Source: an uncultured Christensenella sp.
GTDB lineage: Bacteria > Bacillota > Clostridia > Christensenellales > UBA3700
Reading direction: 5' to 3'
NCBI GenBank assembly: GCA_910583735.1
Contig: CAJTXS010000006.1
Location: 8,358-72,357 of the forward strand
DNA: 64,000 bases
The notes beneath the pieces are model-generated. The model saw only the letters and a list, made by a program, of their open reading frames with translations, was not told where the DNA came from and did not search any database. The translations under genes and the position numbers were made by a program. Below are positions 16,286-23,589 of this stretch, piece after piece; positions within the stretch are counted from its first letter, which is position 1; each line of letters opens with the position of its first letter.

Positions 16286-17404
16286 ATGTTTAAGTACGAA
16301 GTTTTACATGTTTGTAAGCAATCGGGCGCGAGAGTGGGTAAGTTCACCACGCCGCACGGCGAGATAATCACGCCCGTATATATGCCCGTGGGCACCAATG
16401 CGGGAGTGAAGGGGCTAGTACCCGAGCAGGTCAAGGCGACGGGCGCGTCTATCATGCTGTCCAACACCTATCACCTCTATTTGAGACCGGGAAGCGAGAT
16501 TGTCAAGCAGGCCGGCGGATTACATAAGTTCATGAATTGGGACAGACCCATCTTGACCGATAGCGGCGGCTTCCAAGTATTCTCGCTGTCCAAGATGCGC
16601 AAGATAACGGACGAGGGCGTGACATTCTCGTCCTACTACGACGGCTCGAGGCATCATCTCACCCCCGAGTCGGACATGGACATACAGCGCGACCTCGGTG
16701 CGGATATAGTCATGGCGTTCGACGAGTGTACGGCGGCGGGCACCGATTACAGAAAGTGCGTGCGCGCGATGGACAGGACGCTGAGCTGGCTGGACAGATG
16801 TCACTCGCACGGCGTGGGCGATAATCAAATGCTTTTCCCTATAGTTCAGGGCAATCTGTACAAGGACCTTAGGGTGGAGAGCGTCAAGGCTACGGCAAAG
16901 TACGCCGAGTGCGGCATGGCTATAGGAGGTCTGTCCGTGGGCGAACCCAAGTCGGAGATGTATGACATGTTGGACATCATGCGTCCGTATTATCCCGAGG
17001 GGCAGCCCATATATCTGATGGGCGTAGGCTCGCCCGACTGCATAGTCGAGGGCGTAATGAGGGGAGTTGATATGTTCGACTGCGTGCTCGCCACCCGTAT
17101 GGCGCGCAACGGCGCGGCGTTTACGAGGCAGGGCAATATTACAGTGCGTAACGGCGCGTACAAGGCGGACTTCGGCAAGGTGGAGGAGGGCTGCGACTGC
17201 TATTGCTGCGGCAACTTCTCCCGCGCCTATATCCGCCATATGCTCAACGTAGGCGAGATTGCGGGCGGACAGCTGCTGTCTATGCACAACATCAGACACC
17301 TTATAAGGTTGACCGAAGATATACGGCAGGCGATATTGGAAGATAGGTTCGGAGACTTCTATAACGATTATATTAAAGGATATAATTGGAGCATAAAGGC
17401 GTAG
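16286..17404 (+). CDS. tgt: tRNA-guanine transglycosylase
   Basis: Bacterial Tgt exchanges guanine 34 for preQ1 in tRNAs with GUN anticodons, the step before QueA. The protein has the LSNTYHLYLRPG block, the first catalytic aspartate in LTDSGGFQVFSL, the second in FDCVLATRMARNG, and the zinc site CDCYCCGNFSRAYIRH. The start is ATG at 16286 with AGGAG 4 nt before it (372 aa); a TTG at 16271 would add 5 residues and has no ribosome-binding site. tgt leads toward yajC, which has its own promoter. Confidence 0.97.
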   Translation: MFKYEVLHVCKQSGARVGKFTTPHGEIITPVYMPVGTNAGVKGLVPEQVKATGASIMLSNTYHLYLRPGSEIVKQAGGLHKFMNWDRPILTDSGGFQVFSLSKMRKITDEGVTFSSYYDGSRHHLTPESDMDIQRDLGADIVMAFDECTAAGTDYRKCVRAMDRTLSWLDRCHSHGVGDNQMLFPIVQGNLYKDLRVESVKATAKYAECGMAIGGLSVGEPKSEMYDMLDIMRPYYPEGQPIYLMGVGSPDCIVEGVMRGVDMFDCVLATRMARNGAAFTRQGNITVRNGAYKADFGKVEEGCDCYCCGNFSRAYIRHMLNVGEIAGGQLLSMHNIRHLIRLTEDIRQAILEDRFGDFYNDYIKGYNWSIKA

Positions 17405-17441
17405 TTTATACAATATTTTTACACGGGAGATGTGTAATAAG

Positions 17442-17470
17442 TTGATTTTCGGCTATAAATACTATATTAT
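17442..17470 (+). promoter_or_regulatory. yajC promoter
   Basis: TTGATT (17442-17447), 17-nt spacer, TATTAT (17465-17470). The leader contains a perfect hairpin, GCGGAAG (17479-17485) with CTTCCGC (17491-17497), ahead of AAGGAG. Confidence 0.75.
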
Positions 17471-17515
17471 AGTGTGTAGCGGAAGAGATGCTTCCGCCGT
17501 TATAAGGAGATCTTT

Positions 17516-18004
17516 ATGAATAATTTGTTGGCATTTATGGGCGGCACGGGAGAAGGCGGCGGCACTTCTACATGGGTAATGCTCGGCGTGCTCGGCGTAC
17601 TGCTGGTGCTCATGTTCGTTATGTCCATAGTGCCTCAGAGAAAGAGGCAGAAGAAGGCGCAGGAGATGATGAACAGTATCCGCGTCGGAACTAAGGTCAA
17701 GACTATAGGCGGCTTCGTCGGCGAAGTCAAGGCTATCGATTCGGATAAGAACGAGTTCGTACTCGATTTGTCCGCAAGCGGAGACGGAAGCATACTCGTC
17801 ACTATCGATAAGTCCGCAGTATATACCGTACTCAATCCCGTTGCGGCTCCCGCAGAGACAGTGAGCGCGGCAGACGACGTCGCGGCAGACGCCAAGCCCA
17901 AGAAGAAGTGGGGCAAGAAGGATAAGACAGAGGAAGAGATGATATCTTTCGACGAGCCCGAGGACGACAACAATAACAAGCAGGACGACAATCCCGAGAT
18001 GTAA
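17516..18004 (+). CDS. yajC: Preprotein translocase subunit YajC
   Basis: Single-span membrane protein that joins SecD and SecF. The first ~20 residues are glycine-rich and extracellular, then one hydrophobic helix (WVMLGVLGVLLVLMFVMSIV), the family signature PQRKRQKKAQEMMNSIRVGTKVKTIGGFVGEV, and a beta domain. At 162 aa it is longer than typical YajC (~90-110 aa) because of a charged low-complexity tail (residues ~120-162, rich in K, E and D with an N/D-rich end). It shares the neighbourhood with secD and secF. A terminator follows at 18033. Confidence 0.93.
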   Translation: MNNLLAFMGGTGEGGGTSTWVMLGVLGVLLVLMFVMSIVPQRKRQKKAQEMMNSIRVGTKVKTIGGFVGEVKAIDSDKNEFVLDLSASGDGSILVTIDKSAVYTVLNPVAAPAETVSAADDVAADAKPKKKWGKKDKTEEEMISFDEPEDDNNNKQDDNPEM

Positions 18005-18032
18005 TCGGGCGTTGAATCAAGAAACGACTTGA

Positions 18033-18056
18033 GGGAGATGTATATCTCCCTTTTTT
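18033..18056 (+). terminator. Intrinsic terminator after yajC
   Basis: GGGAGAT (18033-18039) pairs with ATCTCCC (18044-18050), followed by six T. Confidence 0.9.
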
Positions 18057-18194
18057 CATGTCTCGGCGCGACATTGCTGTGTCGAATATTGTCGGCTTTT
18101 GACCTATTTGGACAGGCGGGCGGGAGCTTGTACATATCTCCCGATTCGCTCGCATAAGATTAATTAGCTTGCATATTGCGGAGGTTAATCAAGT

Positions 18195-18581
18195 ATGTCT
18201 AAGATCAAAAAGGGCGACGTATTCGACGTGCTGAGGAGCGTGTTGCTGTCCGTGCTCATTTCCATTATTCTCGTCATAATATTCGCGGTAGTGGTGAAGT
18301 TCGCCGATATCGGAGAGGAAGTCATCATCCCCGTAAACATCGCTATCAAGATACTCGCGCTTGCGCTCGGGCTGTGCATAGGCGTAAGGCACGGCAATAT
18401 GGGTATTGTCAAAGGCTTGATTACGGGACTGGTGTTCGCGGGATTGACCTATCTTATCAGCGCGGCGGCAAGCGGCGACTTCTCTCTCGGCACCATGACC
18501 CTCTACGATGCGCTCGCCTGCGCTTTAGCGGGTATTATCAGCGGCATAATAGCCGTCAATGTGCGCAATCACAACGACTGA
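18195..18581 (+). CDS. TIGR04086-family membrane protein
   Basis: A 128-aa protein with four predicted membrane helices (around residues 15-36, 45-62, 70-90 and 104-122) and short loops. Size, topology and place directly between yajC and the SCIFF peptide gene fit the TIGR04086 family, which is conserved in Clostridia and of unknown function. The closest ribosome-binding site is GGAGG about 10 nt before the ATG. The position suggests a link with Sec export or SCIFF production, but nothing in the protein proves it. Confidence 0.8.
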   Translation: MSKIKKGDVFDVLRSVLLSVLISIILVIIFAVVVKFADIGEEVIIPVNIAIKILALALGLCIGVRHGNMGIVKGLITGLVFAGLTYLISAAASGDFSLGTMTLYDALACALAGIISGIIAVNVRNHND

Positions 18582-18597
18582 TATTAAGAGCGCCTGA

Positions 18598-18668
18598 CCG
18601 ACTGCGGTTAAGGGCAGTCGGCGAGACGTATATCCTATGCGGCGGCTTTGTTGCATAGGATATATTTT
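18598..18668 (+). terminator. Tandem hairpins and terminator
   Basis: First hairpin CCGACTGC (18598-18605) with GCAGTCGG (18614-18621); second, stronger, TATATCCTATGC (18629-18640) with GCATAGGATATA (18653-18664), followed by TTTT. The 220 bases between here and the scfA promoter hold nothing I can identify. Confidence 0.8.
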
Positions 18669-18890
18669 ACTTAACTGCTTGCGCGCCATTAGCGTTGCGG
18701 TAGTTATCCTTGCGACATCTTGCCGCGCATGGCTGAATGACGAGCGAGCAATCGGTCGCATATTATCGGGCAATCGGGTAATCTCTACGGAGAAGCGCGG
18801 GCGGCGCGCTTGCCGAGCTGATTATCGGCGATATCGCGACAGACAGCGCATGACGCACTTTACAATAGGCGCATAAGGCGGGTCAATCGC

Positions 18891-18919
18891 TTGCATTTGC
18901 CGCCGCTTATATATATAAT
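18891..18919 (+). promoter_or_regulatory. scfA promoter
   Basis: TTGCAT (18891-18896), 17-nt spacer and TATAAT (18914-18919), about 33 nt before the scfA start. Confidence 0.8.
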
Positions 18920-18951
18920 AATATCGTAATAATCTCAAGGAGGACATGGAA

Positions 18952-19122
18952 ATGCGTATCAATTCCATCGTTAAAAAGACTATTCGTAAGGACGGCAAGG
19001 TAGGTTGCGGCGAGTGCCAGTCCAGCTGCCAGTCCGCTTGCAAGACCAGCTGCACCGTAGGCAATCAGAGCTGCAAGAACAACGGCGAGAGGGTCAACGT
19101 CAGCCGCAAGCCTTTAATCTAA
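18952..19122 (+). CDS. scfA: SCIFF ribosomally made peptide precursor
   Basis: A 56-aa peptide with six cysteines (C19, C22, C26, C30, C34, C41) in the conserved core GCGECQSSCQSACKTSC followed by TVGNQSC. This is the SCIFF family ('six cysteines in forty-five residues'), a peptide found almost throughout Clostridia that is turned into a thioether-bridged product by the adjacent radical-SAM enzyme. The start is ATG 18952, 8 nt after AAGGAGG; an in-frame ATG at 18946 lies too close. The C-terminal tail (KNNGERVNVSRKPLI) is longer than in the usual members I recall. The biological role of SCIFF is unknown. Confidence 0.96.
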   Translation: MRINSIVKKTIRKDGKVGCGECQSSCQSACKTSCTVGNQSCKNNGERVNVSRKPLI

Positions 19123-19131
19123 GTTAATTTA

Positions 19132-20520
19132 ATGGTACATACCTTTGAATTCAAGTACCGCGACAGGGTACATTATTTTGCATGGGATGTAGAGAGCGGC
19201 AGTCTTCACAATCTGGACTATGTCGCTTTTTTAATCGCAAGGCAGGTCTATACTTCGCAGCCCTTGACGGTAGAGCAAGAGGGCGTGCTCTCGGACATCG
19301 ATAAGTCGGAGTACGACGACGTGCTCGGCGAGCTCGAGGCGCTCAAGGAAGAGGGATGCTTCGACTCTCCGTGCACCACCGCAGTAGAGTGCAAGGGCAC
19401 GGGCGTCATCAAGGCGCTGTGTCTTAACGTGTGCTACGACTGCAATCTCAGATGCAAATATTGCTTTGCGGACGAGGGTACTTACCGCACCGACGCCAAG
19501 GCGCATATGACGCCCGAGGTAGGCAAGGCGGCGGTAGACTTCCTCATAGCTCACAGCGGCAATCGCACCAACCTCGAGATAGACTTCTTCGGCGGCGAGC
19601 CGCTGCTGTGTCTCGATACCGTAAAGCAGGTGGTGGAGTATGCAAGGAGCAGGGAAGAGAATAGCGGCAAGAAGTTCTCTTTCACCATGACGACCAATTG
19701 CCTGTTGCTCGACAAGAAGACCGCGGAGTGGCTCAACGACAATATGTACAACGTCGTGCTGTCAATCGACGGGCGCAGACAGGTACATAACGCCATGCGT
19801 CCCACATGCTCGGGCGCGGACGTGTACGATTTGATACTGTCCAACGCGCTCTACATGGCTGAGCTGAGAGGGGATAAATCCTACTATGTGCGCGGCACTT
19901 TCACTCCCGCCAATCTCGACTTTACACAAGACGTCAAGGCTATGCACGAGGCGGGATTTAATGAGATTTCGCTCGAGCCCGTGGTGTCGGATATAGACGG
20001 CATAGCTATCACCGGTGAGCATTTGCCCGCGATATATGAGGAGTACGGCTTGCTTGCGCAGTATTATCTCGACTGTTACAACGATGGCAAGCCTTTCAAC
20101 TTCTTCCATTTCAACGTAGACCTTACGTCTTCGCCCTGTATGCCCAAGAGGCTTACGGGCTGCGGAAGCGGCTGCGAGTACGCCGTGGTCAACCCCGACG
20201 GCAAGCTGTATCCCTGCCACCAGTTCTCGGAGATGGAAGAGTATTGCATGGGCGACGTATTCTCTAAGGATTACGATATGGATATCAGCGCGCATTTTGC
20301 TCGCAATATCGTCACGCAAAAGCCCGATTGCGCCGATTGTATGGCTAAGTATTATTGCAGCGGCGGTTGCGCAGCCAACAATATCAAGTATACCGGCGAT
20401 ATGAACAAGCCTTACGCCATCACCTGCGAGATGATGCGCAGGAGGCTGGAACTCGCGCTCGGTATCGAAGCGTATAAGCTCGCCTCGTCCTGCGATATGG
20501 AAGATGGCAGCGAAGAGTAA
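19132..20520 (+). CDS. scfB: Thioether cross-link-forming SCIFF peptide maturase
   Basis: Radical-SAM/SPASM enzyme of 462 aa that installs thioether cross-links in the SCIFF peptide. Radical-SAM cysteines C104, C108 and C111 (CNLRCKYCFADEG) bind the cluster used on S-adenosylmethionine; FFGGEPLL is the partner motif; the SPASM region has TGCGSGCEYAVVNPDGKLYPCHQF and DCADCMAKYYCSGGCAANN for auxiliary iron-sulfur clusters. The N-terminal ~90 residues are the peptide-recognition (RRE-like) part. It starts 9 nt after scfA and has no visible Shine-Dalgarno, so expression may depend on coupling to scfA and would then be lower than that of its substrate. Confidence 0.96.
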   Translation: MVHTFEFKYRDRVHYFAWDVESGSLHNLDYVAFLIARQVYTSQPLTVEQEGVLSDIDKSEYDDVLGELEALKEEGCFDSPCTTAVECKGTGVIKALCLNVCYDCNLRCKYCFADEGTYRTDAKAHMTPEVGKAAVDFLIAHSGNRTNLEIDFFGGEPLLCLDTVKQVVEYARSREENSGKKFSFTMTTNCLLLDKKTAEWLNDNMYNVVLSIDGRRQVHNAMRPTCSGADVYDLILSNALYMAELRGDKSYYVRGTFTPANLDFTQDVKAMHEAGFNEISLEPVVSDIDGIAITGEHLPAIYEEYGLLAQYYLDCYNDGKPFNFFHFNVDLTSSPCMPKRLTGCGSGCEYAVVNPDGKLYPCHQFSEMEEYCMGDVFSKDYDMDISAHFARNIVTQKPDCADCMAKYYCSGGCAANNIKYTGDMNKPYAITCEMMRRRLELALGIEAYKLASSCDMEDGSEE

Positions 20521-20544
20521 TATAATATCGATTGTAAAACTTGC

Positions 20545-20575
20545 GGCGTCCTTTATATAAGGGCGCCTGTTTTAT
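20545..20575 (+). terminator. Intrinsic terminator after scfB
   Basis: GGCGTCCTT (20545-20553) pairs with AAGGGCGCC (20559-20567) including one G-U pair, followed by TGTTTTATT. The ~240 bases after it up to the secD promoter show no gene or clear structure. Confidence 0.75.
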
Positions 20576-20819
20576 TGCTTAAAAGCTAAGATTACGAAAA
20601 GCGGCGTTGCGGTAATGAGAAAGCGGCGCTTTATTCCGCTTGAATGAAAGGCGCAATATATGTCAATACAGCTATATGATTGTATCATACGTGGCGTTTT
20701 TCCTAAACTTTTGCGGCTGAAACGCGCTTAAGTTAAGCGATGGCGGCGCGCGTCGGCGCTCGAGCTTACGGATAGTCGCGGCGATAGGGCAATTAGGTCG
20801 AGTAATTGAATTTATTTGC

Positions 20820-20848
20820 TTTACATATATTTATAAAACATTTATAAT
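20820..20848 (+). promoter_or_regulatory. secDF promoter
   Basis: TTTACA (20820-20825), 17-nt spacer, TATAAT (20843-20848). Confidence 0.8.
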
Positions 20849-20882
20849 AAATATATCTATGCAATTAGGGAGGCAACCCGAG

Positions 20883-22304
20883 TTGACCAAAGCAAAGTCG
20901 ATTACAATCCTTGTAATCATATCCATTTTAATAATAATGGCGGCCGTATTTGCCTTCGTCAGTTTCAGTATAGGCGAGACCAAGCAGTACAACGGCTACA
21001 TGTCAACCATAAGTCTCGGACTCGATCTGAGCGGCGGCGTGTATGCGGTGTACGAGGTCGATACCTCGGACGAGGCTTACGCGTCCAAGAGCGACGAAGA
21101 AAAGAAGGCGTCCGTCGAAGGCACCCGCTCTACGATGGAGTCCCTGCTGTTCAGTAAGGGATACACCGAGGCGCAGGTATCCGTATACGGCGACACTATC
21201 AGAATAGAAGTCCCCGACGTAGACGACCCCACGCGTATATTCGACCTCATCGGTCGTCCCGCGTCGCTCTGGCTGCAGGGTAGCGACTCGCAGATCACTT
21301 CTTCCGATTCCTACAATAAAGACGCCGACGGTATGAGCGGCTCGGACATTCAGCGCGCAGGCGTCGTATTCGACGATAGCAACGGTCAGTACGCCGTGGC
21401 GCTCGAGTTCAACTCCGAGGGCACCAAGAAGTTCTCCGAGCTTACTTCGACTTTCTCGGGCAAGTATATAGCGATGTTCGTTAACAAGGAGTTGCTCATC
21501 TGCCCCAGCGTCAATTCTCAGATTTCCGACGGCAAGTGCACGATCAGCAGCGGACAGGGCTATTCTTACGAGGATGCTTATAACCTCTCCGTTCAGATAA
21601 TGGCGGGCTCATTCCAGGTCCCGCTCAACATGATTGAGTCGGGCGTAATCTCCGCGACTCTCGGCTCTACCGCCATCCTTGCTGGTATCATATCCGGCGC
21701 GGTCGGACTTGCGCTGATAGTTATATATCTCATCGTCCTGTACAGATTGATGGGCGTTGCGGCGTCGCTGGCGCTGGTATATTACTCCTTCACATATCTC
21801 TTCTTCCTTGCGATATTCCCTTGGGTACAGCTTACCCTCTCGGGTATTGCGGGCGTGCTCTTATCCATTGGTATGGCAGTGGACGCCAACGTAATTATAT
21901 TCGAGCGCATTAAGGAAGAGTTCGGCAACGGCAAGACGTTGCAGACAGCTTGCAGCGTAGGCTTCAGGCGTTCGCTCGGCGCCATTCTCGACGGTAACAT
22001 CACTACGATTATCGGCGCTGTGGTATTGATAATCGTCGGCTCTTTCGGCGCGGCTGCGCTCAAGGGCTTCGGCATCACATTGCTCATAGGACTTGTCCTG
22101 TCGCTGCTGTCCTCGTTGCTCCTCACAAGGCTTATGCTTGCCTGCATAAGGTCGCTTACGGGAGCGTCGGACGAGGTCGCTAAGCTGTACGCGCTCAAGA
22201 GGATTGACGCTAACGCCGGCGGCGATAGCTCCGCAGAGGAGAAGAGCAGACAAGAGCAAGGCGGCGACGTGGTCGTCGGAGCGCCTGCGGGGGAGGAAGT
22301 TTAA
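20883..22304 (+). CDS. secD: Protein translocase subunit SecD
   Basis: SecD works with SecF and YajC to pull proteins through SecYEG using the proton gradient. It has one N-terminal helix, a large extracellular domain beginning LGLDLSGGVYAVYEV, and five C-terminal helices with the RND-type IGMAVDANVIIFERIKEE block. Start choice: TTG at 20883 has AGGGAGG 9 nt upstream and gives 473 aa; the ATG at 20859 lies only 10 nt beyond the -10 box without a ribosome-binding site and would add 8 residues. secF follows after 2 nt. Confidence 0.95.
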   Translation: MTKAKSITILVIISILIIMAAVFAFVSFSIGETKQYNGYMSTISLGLDLSGGVYAVYEVDTSDEAYASKSDEEKKASVEGTRSTMESLLFSKGYTEAQVSVYGDTIRIEVPDVDDPTRIFDLIGRPASLWLQGSDSQITSSDSYNKDADGMSGSDIQRAGVVFDDSNGQYAVALEFNSEGTKKFSELTSTFSGKYIAMFVNKELLICPSVNSQISDGKCTISSGQGYSYEDAYNLSVQIMAGSFQVPLNMIESGVISATLGSTAILAGIISGAVGLALIVIYLIVLYRLMGVAASLALVYYSFTYLFFLAIFPWVQLTLSGIAGVLLSIGMAVDANVIIFERIKEEFGNGKTLQTACSVGFRRSLGAILDGNITTIIGAVVLIIVGSFGAAALKGFGITLLIGLVLSLLSSLLLTRLMLACIRSLTGASDEVAKLYALKRIDANAGGDSSAEEKSRQEQGGDVVVGAPAGEEV

Positions 22305-22306
22305 TC

Positions 22307-23458
22307 ATGAATAAGTTGAAGAACGCTTGGAATAAGTTCCCCCTTACATTGCATTGGCGCATTTGGATATCCATTCCCTTTATAGTGATTGCAATCGCTA
22401 TCATCGCATTCGGAGCTTATGCGGGCAAGTATCGCAGCTTTGAGAGCGGTATCAATATAGGTATCGACTTTAAGGGCGGTACGGTGCTCACCGTCAAGAT
22501 GGGCGACAAGTACATCGGCTCGAACGAGGGCTACGACAAGTATCTCGGCATAGTCAAGGATTGCGTCAAGTCGCACGCGATAGCAGACCGAGTAGCCGAG
22601 TATGCCAAGGAGTCGGAGATGGGCGAGTTGACATTCGATATCATCAATCCCGTCATCGGTTACGAGCAGACTTCGGGCAGCGGCAACGACCTTGCGCTCG
22701 TAGTCAAGTTCGGCAATATTTCGTCCAAGTTCGACGACGATGCCAATACGCTCACTAAGTACCGCAATTCGCTCATAGTAACCGCAATTGCCGACGCTAT
22801 GGCGGAGGAAGGCATCACCTTGTACGAGAATGAGGAGATTACCGCGGAGTATATAGGCGCGAGCGCGTCAGCTAAGCTGTTGCAGCTTGCCGTCATTGCG
22901 CTGTGCGTTACGGTGGCAATTATCCTTATATACGTAATAGTACGTTTCGAGGTGTGGAGCTCGCTTGCCGCCGTAATTTCGTTGATACACGACGTGGCGA
23001 TGATGTTCTGCATTACGATTATATGCCATATTCAGATTAATACGGCGTTCGTGTCCGCAATCATTACGATAGTTGCGTACTCGATCAACAATACGATAGT
23101 CATATTCGACCGCGTCCGCGAGAATAATAAGATTGCCAAGCAGGGCGGCACCCCTGTCGCAGTGAGATTGCTCGCCGACAATTCCGTCAGAGAGACTACC
23201 GTGCGTAACTTCAATTCTACAGTCACCACGCTGGTAATGATATTGCTCTTTGCGGCTATCGGTACATCCAGCGTAAGGGAATTCGCAGTGCCTGTAATTG
23301 CGGGCTTGGTAGCGGGCTTCTATTCTTCAATGTTCCTCTCGCCGTCGCTGTACGTGCTCATGAAAGAGGGCTGGGAAGGTCATAAGGCCAAGAAAGCCGC
23401 GTCCGGCAATATCAAGGTCACTCGCAGCAAGAAAGGCGTCGAGCCTGCCATCAAGTAA
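22307..23458 (+). CDS. secF: Protein translocase subunit SecF
   Basis: A 383-aa partner of SecD. An N-terminal helix (residues ~18-40) is followed by the extracellular domain that starts NIGIDFKGGTVLTVKM and five C-terminal membrane helices with the conserved TIVAYSINNTIVIFDRVREN. It is separate from secD, not fused as in Bacillus subtilis, and starts 2 nt after the secD stop, so the two are coupled. A terminator follows at 23487. Confidence 0.96.
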   Translation: MNKLKNAWNKFPLTLHWRIWISIPFIVIAIAIIAFGAYAGKYRSFESGINIGIDFKGGTVLTVKMGDKYIGSNEGYDKYLGIVKDCVKSHAIADRVAEYAKESEMGELTFDIINPVIGYEQTSGSGNDLALVVKFGNISSKFDDDANTLTKYRNSLIVTAIADAMAEEGITLYENEEITAEYIGASASAKLLQLAVIALCVTVAIILIYVIVRFEVWSSLAAVISLIHDVAMMFCITIICHIQINTAFVSAIITIVAYSINNTIVIFDRVRENNKIAKQGGTPVAVRLLADNSVRETTVRNFNSTVTTLVMILLFAAIGTSSVREFAVPVIAGLVAGFYSSMFLSPSLYVLMKEGWEGHKAKKAASGNIKVTRSKKGVEPAIK

Positions 23459-23486
23459 AAATTATTTTTACCGCAAATTAAAAAAG

Positions 23487-23515
23487 AGGACGTCCTAAAG
23501 GACGTCCTGATTTTT
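23487..23515 (+). terminator. Intrinsic terminator after secF
   Basis: The self-complementary decamer AGGACGTCCT occurs twice (23487-23496, 23499-23508), forming a stem of ~9-10 bp, followed by a T tract. Confidence 0.85.
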
Positions 23516-23554
23516 ATTAATCGTCCTCTCGGATAATTGCGTGACATAAAAGCT

Positions 23555-23583
23555 ATGATTTGTAAATTGCGATATGGTATAAT
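23555..23583 (+). promoter_or_regulatory. recJ promoter, probably giving a leaderless mRNA
   Basis: TATAAT (23578-23583) with extended -10 TGG; the -35 (ATGATT, 23555-23560) is weak at 17-nt spacing. The ATG at 23590 is 6 nt past the -10 box and no ribosome-binding site exists. Confidence 0.7.
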
Positions 23584-23589
23584 ATAGAT

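Noticed and set aside
18637..18876. 79-aa plus-strand frame between TIGR04086 and scfA
   Set aside because: Begins inside a terminator, has no ribosome-binding site and resembles no protein.
20859..20882. secD start at ATG 20859
   Set aside because: No ribosome-binding site; TTG 20883 has AGGGAGG at 9 nt and still follows the promoter properly.
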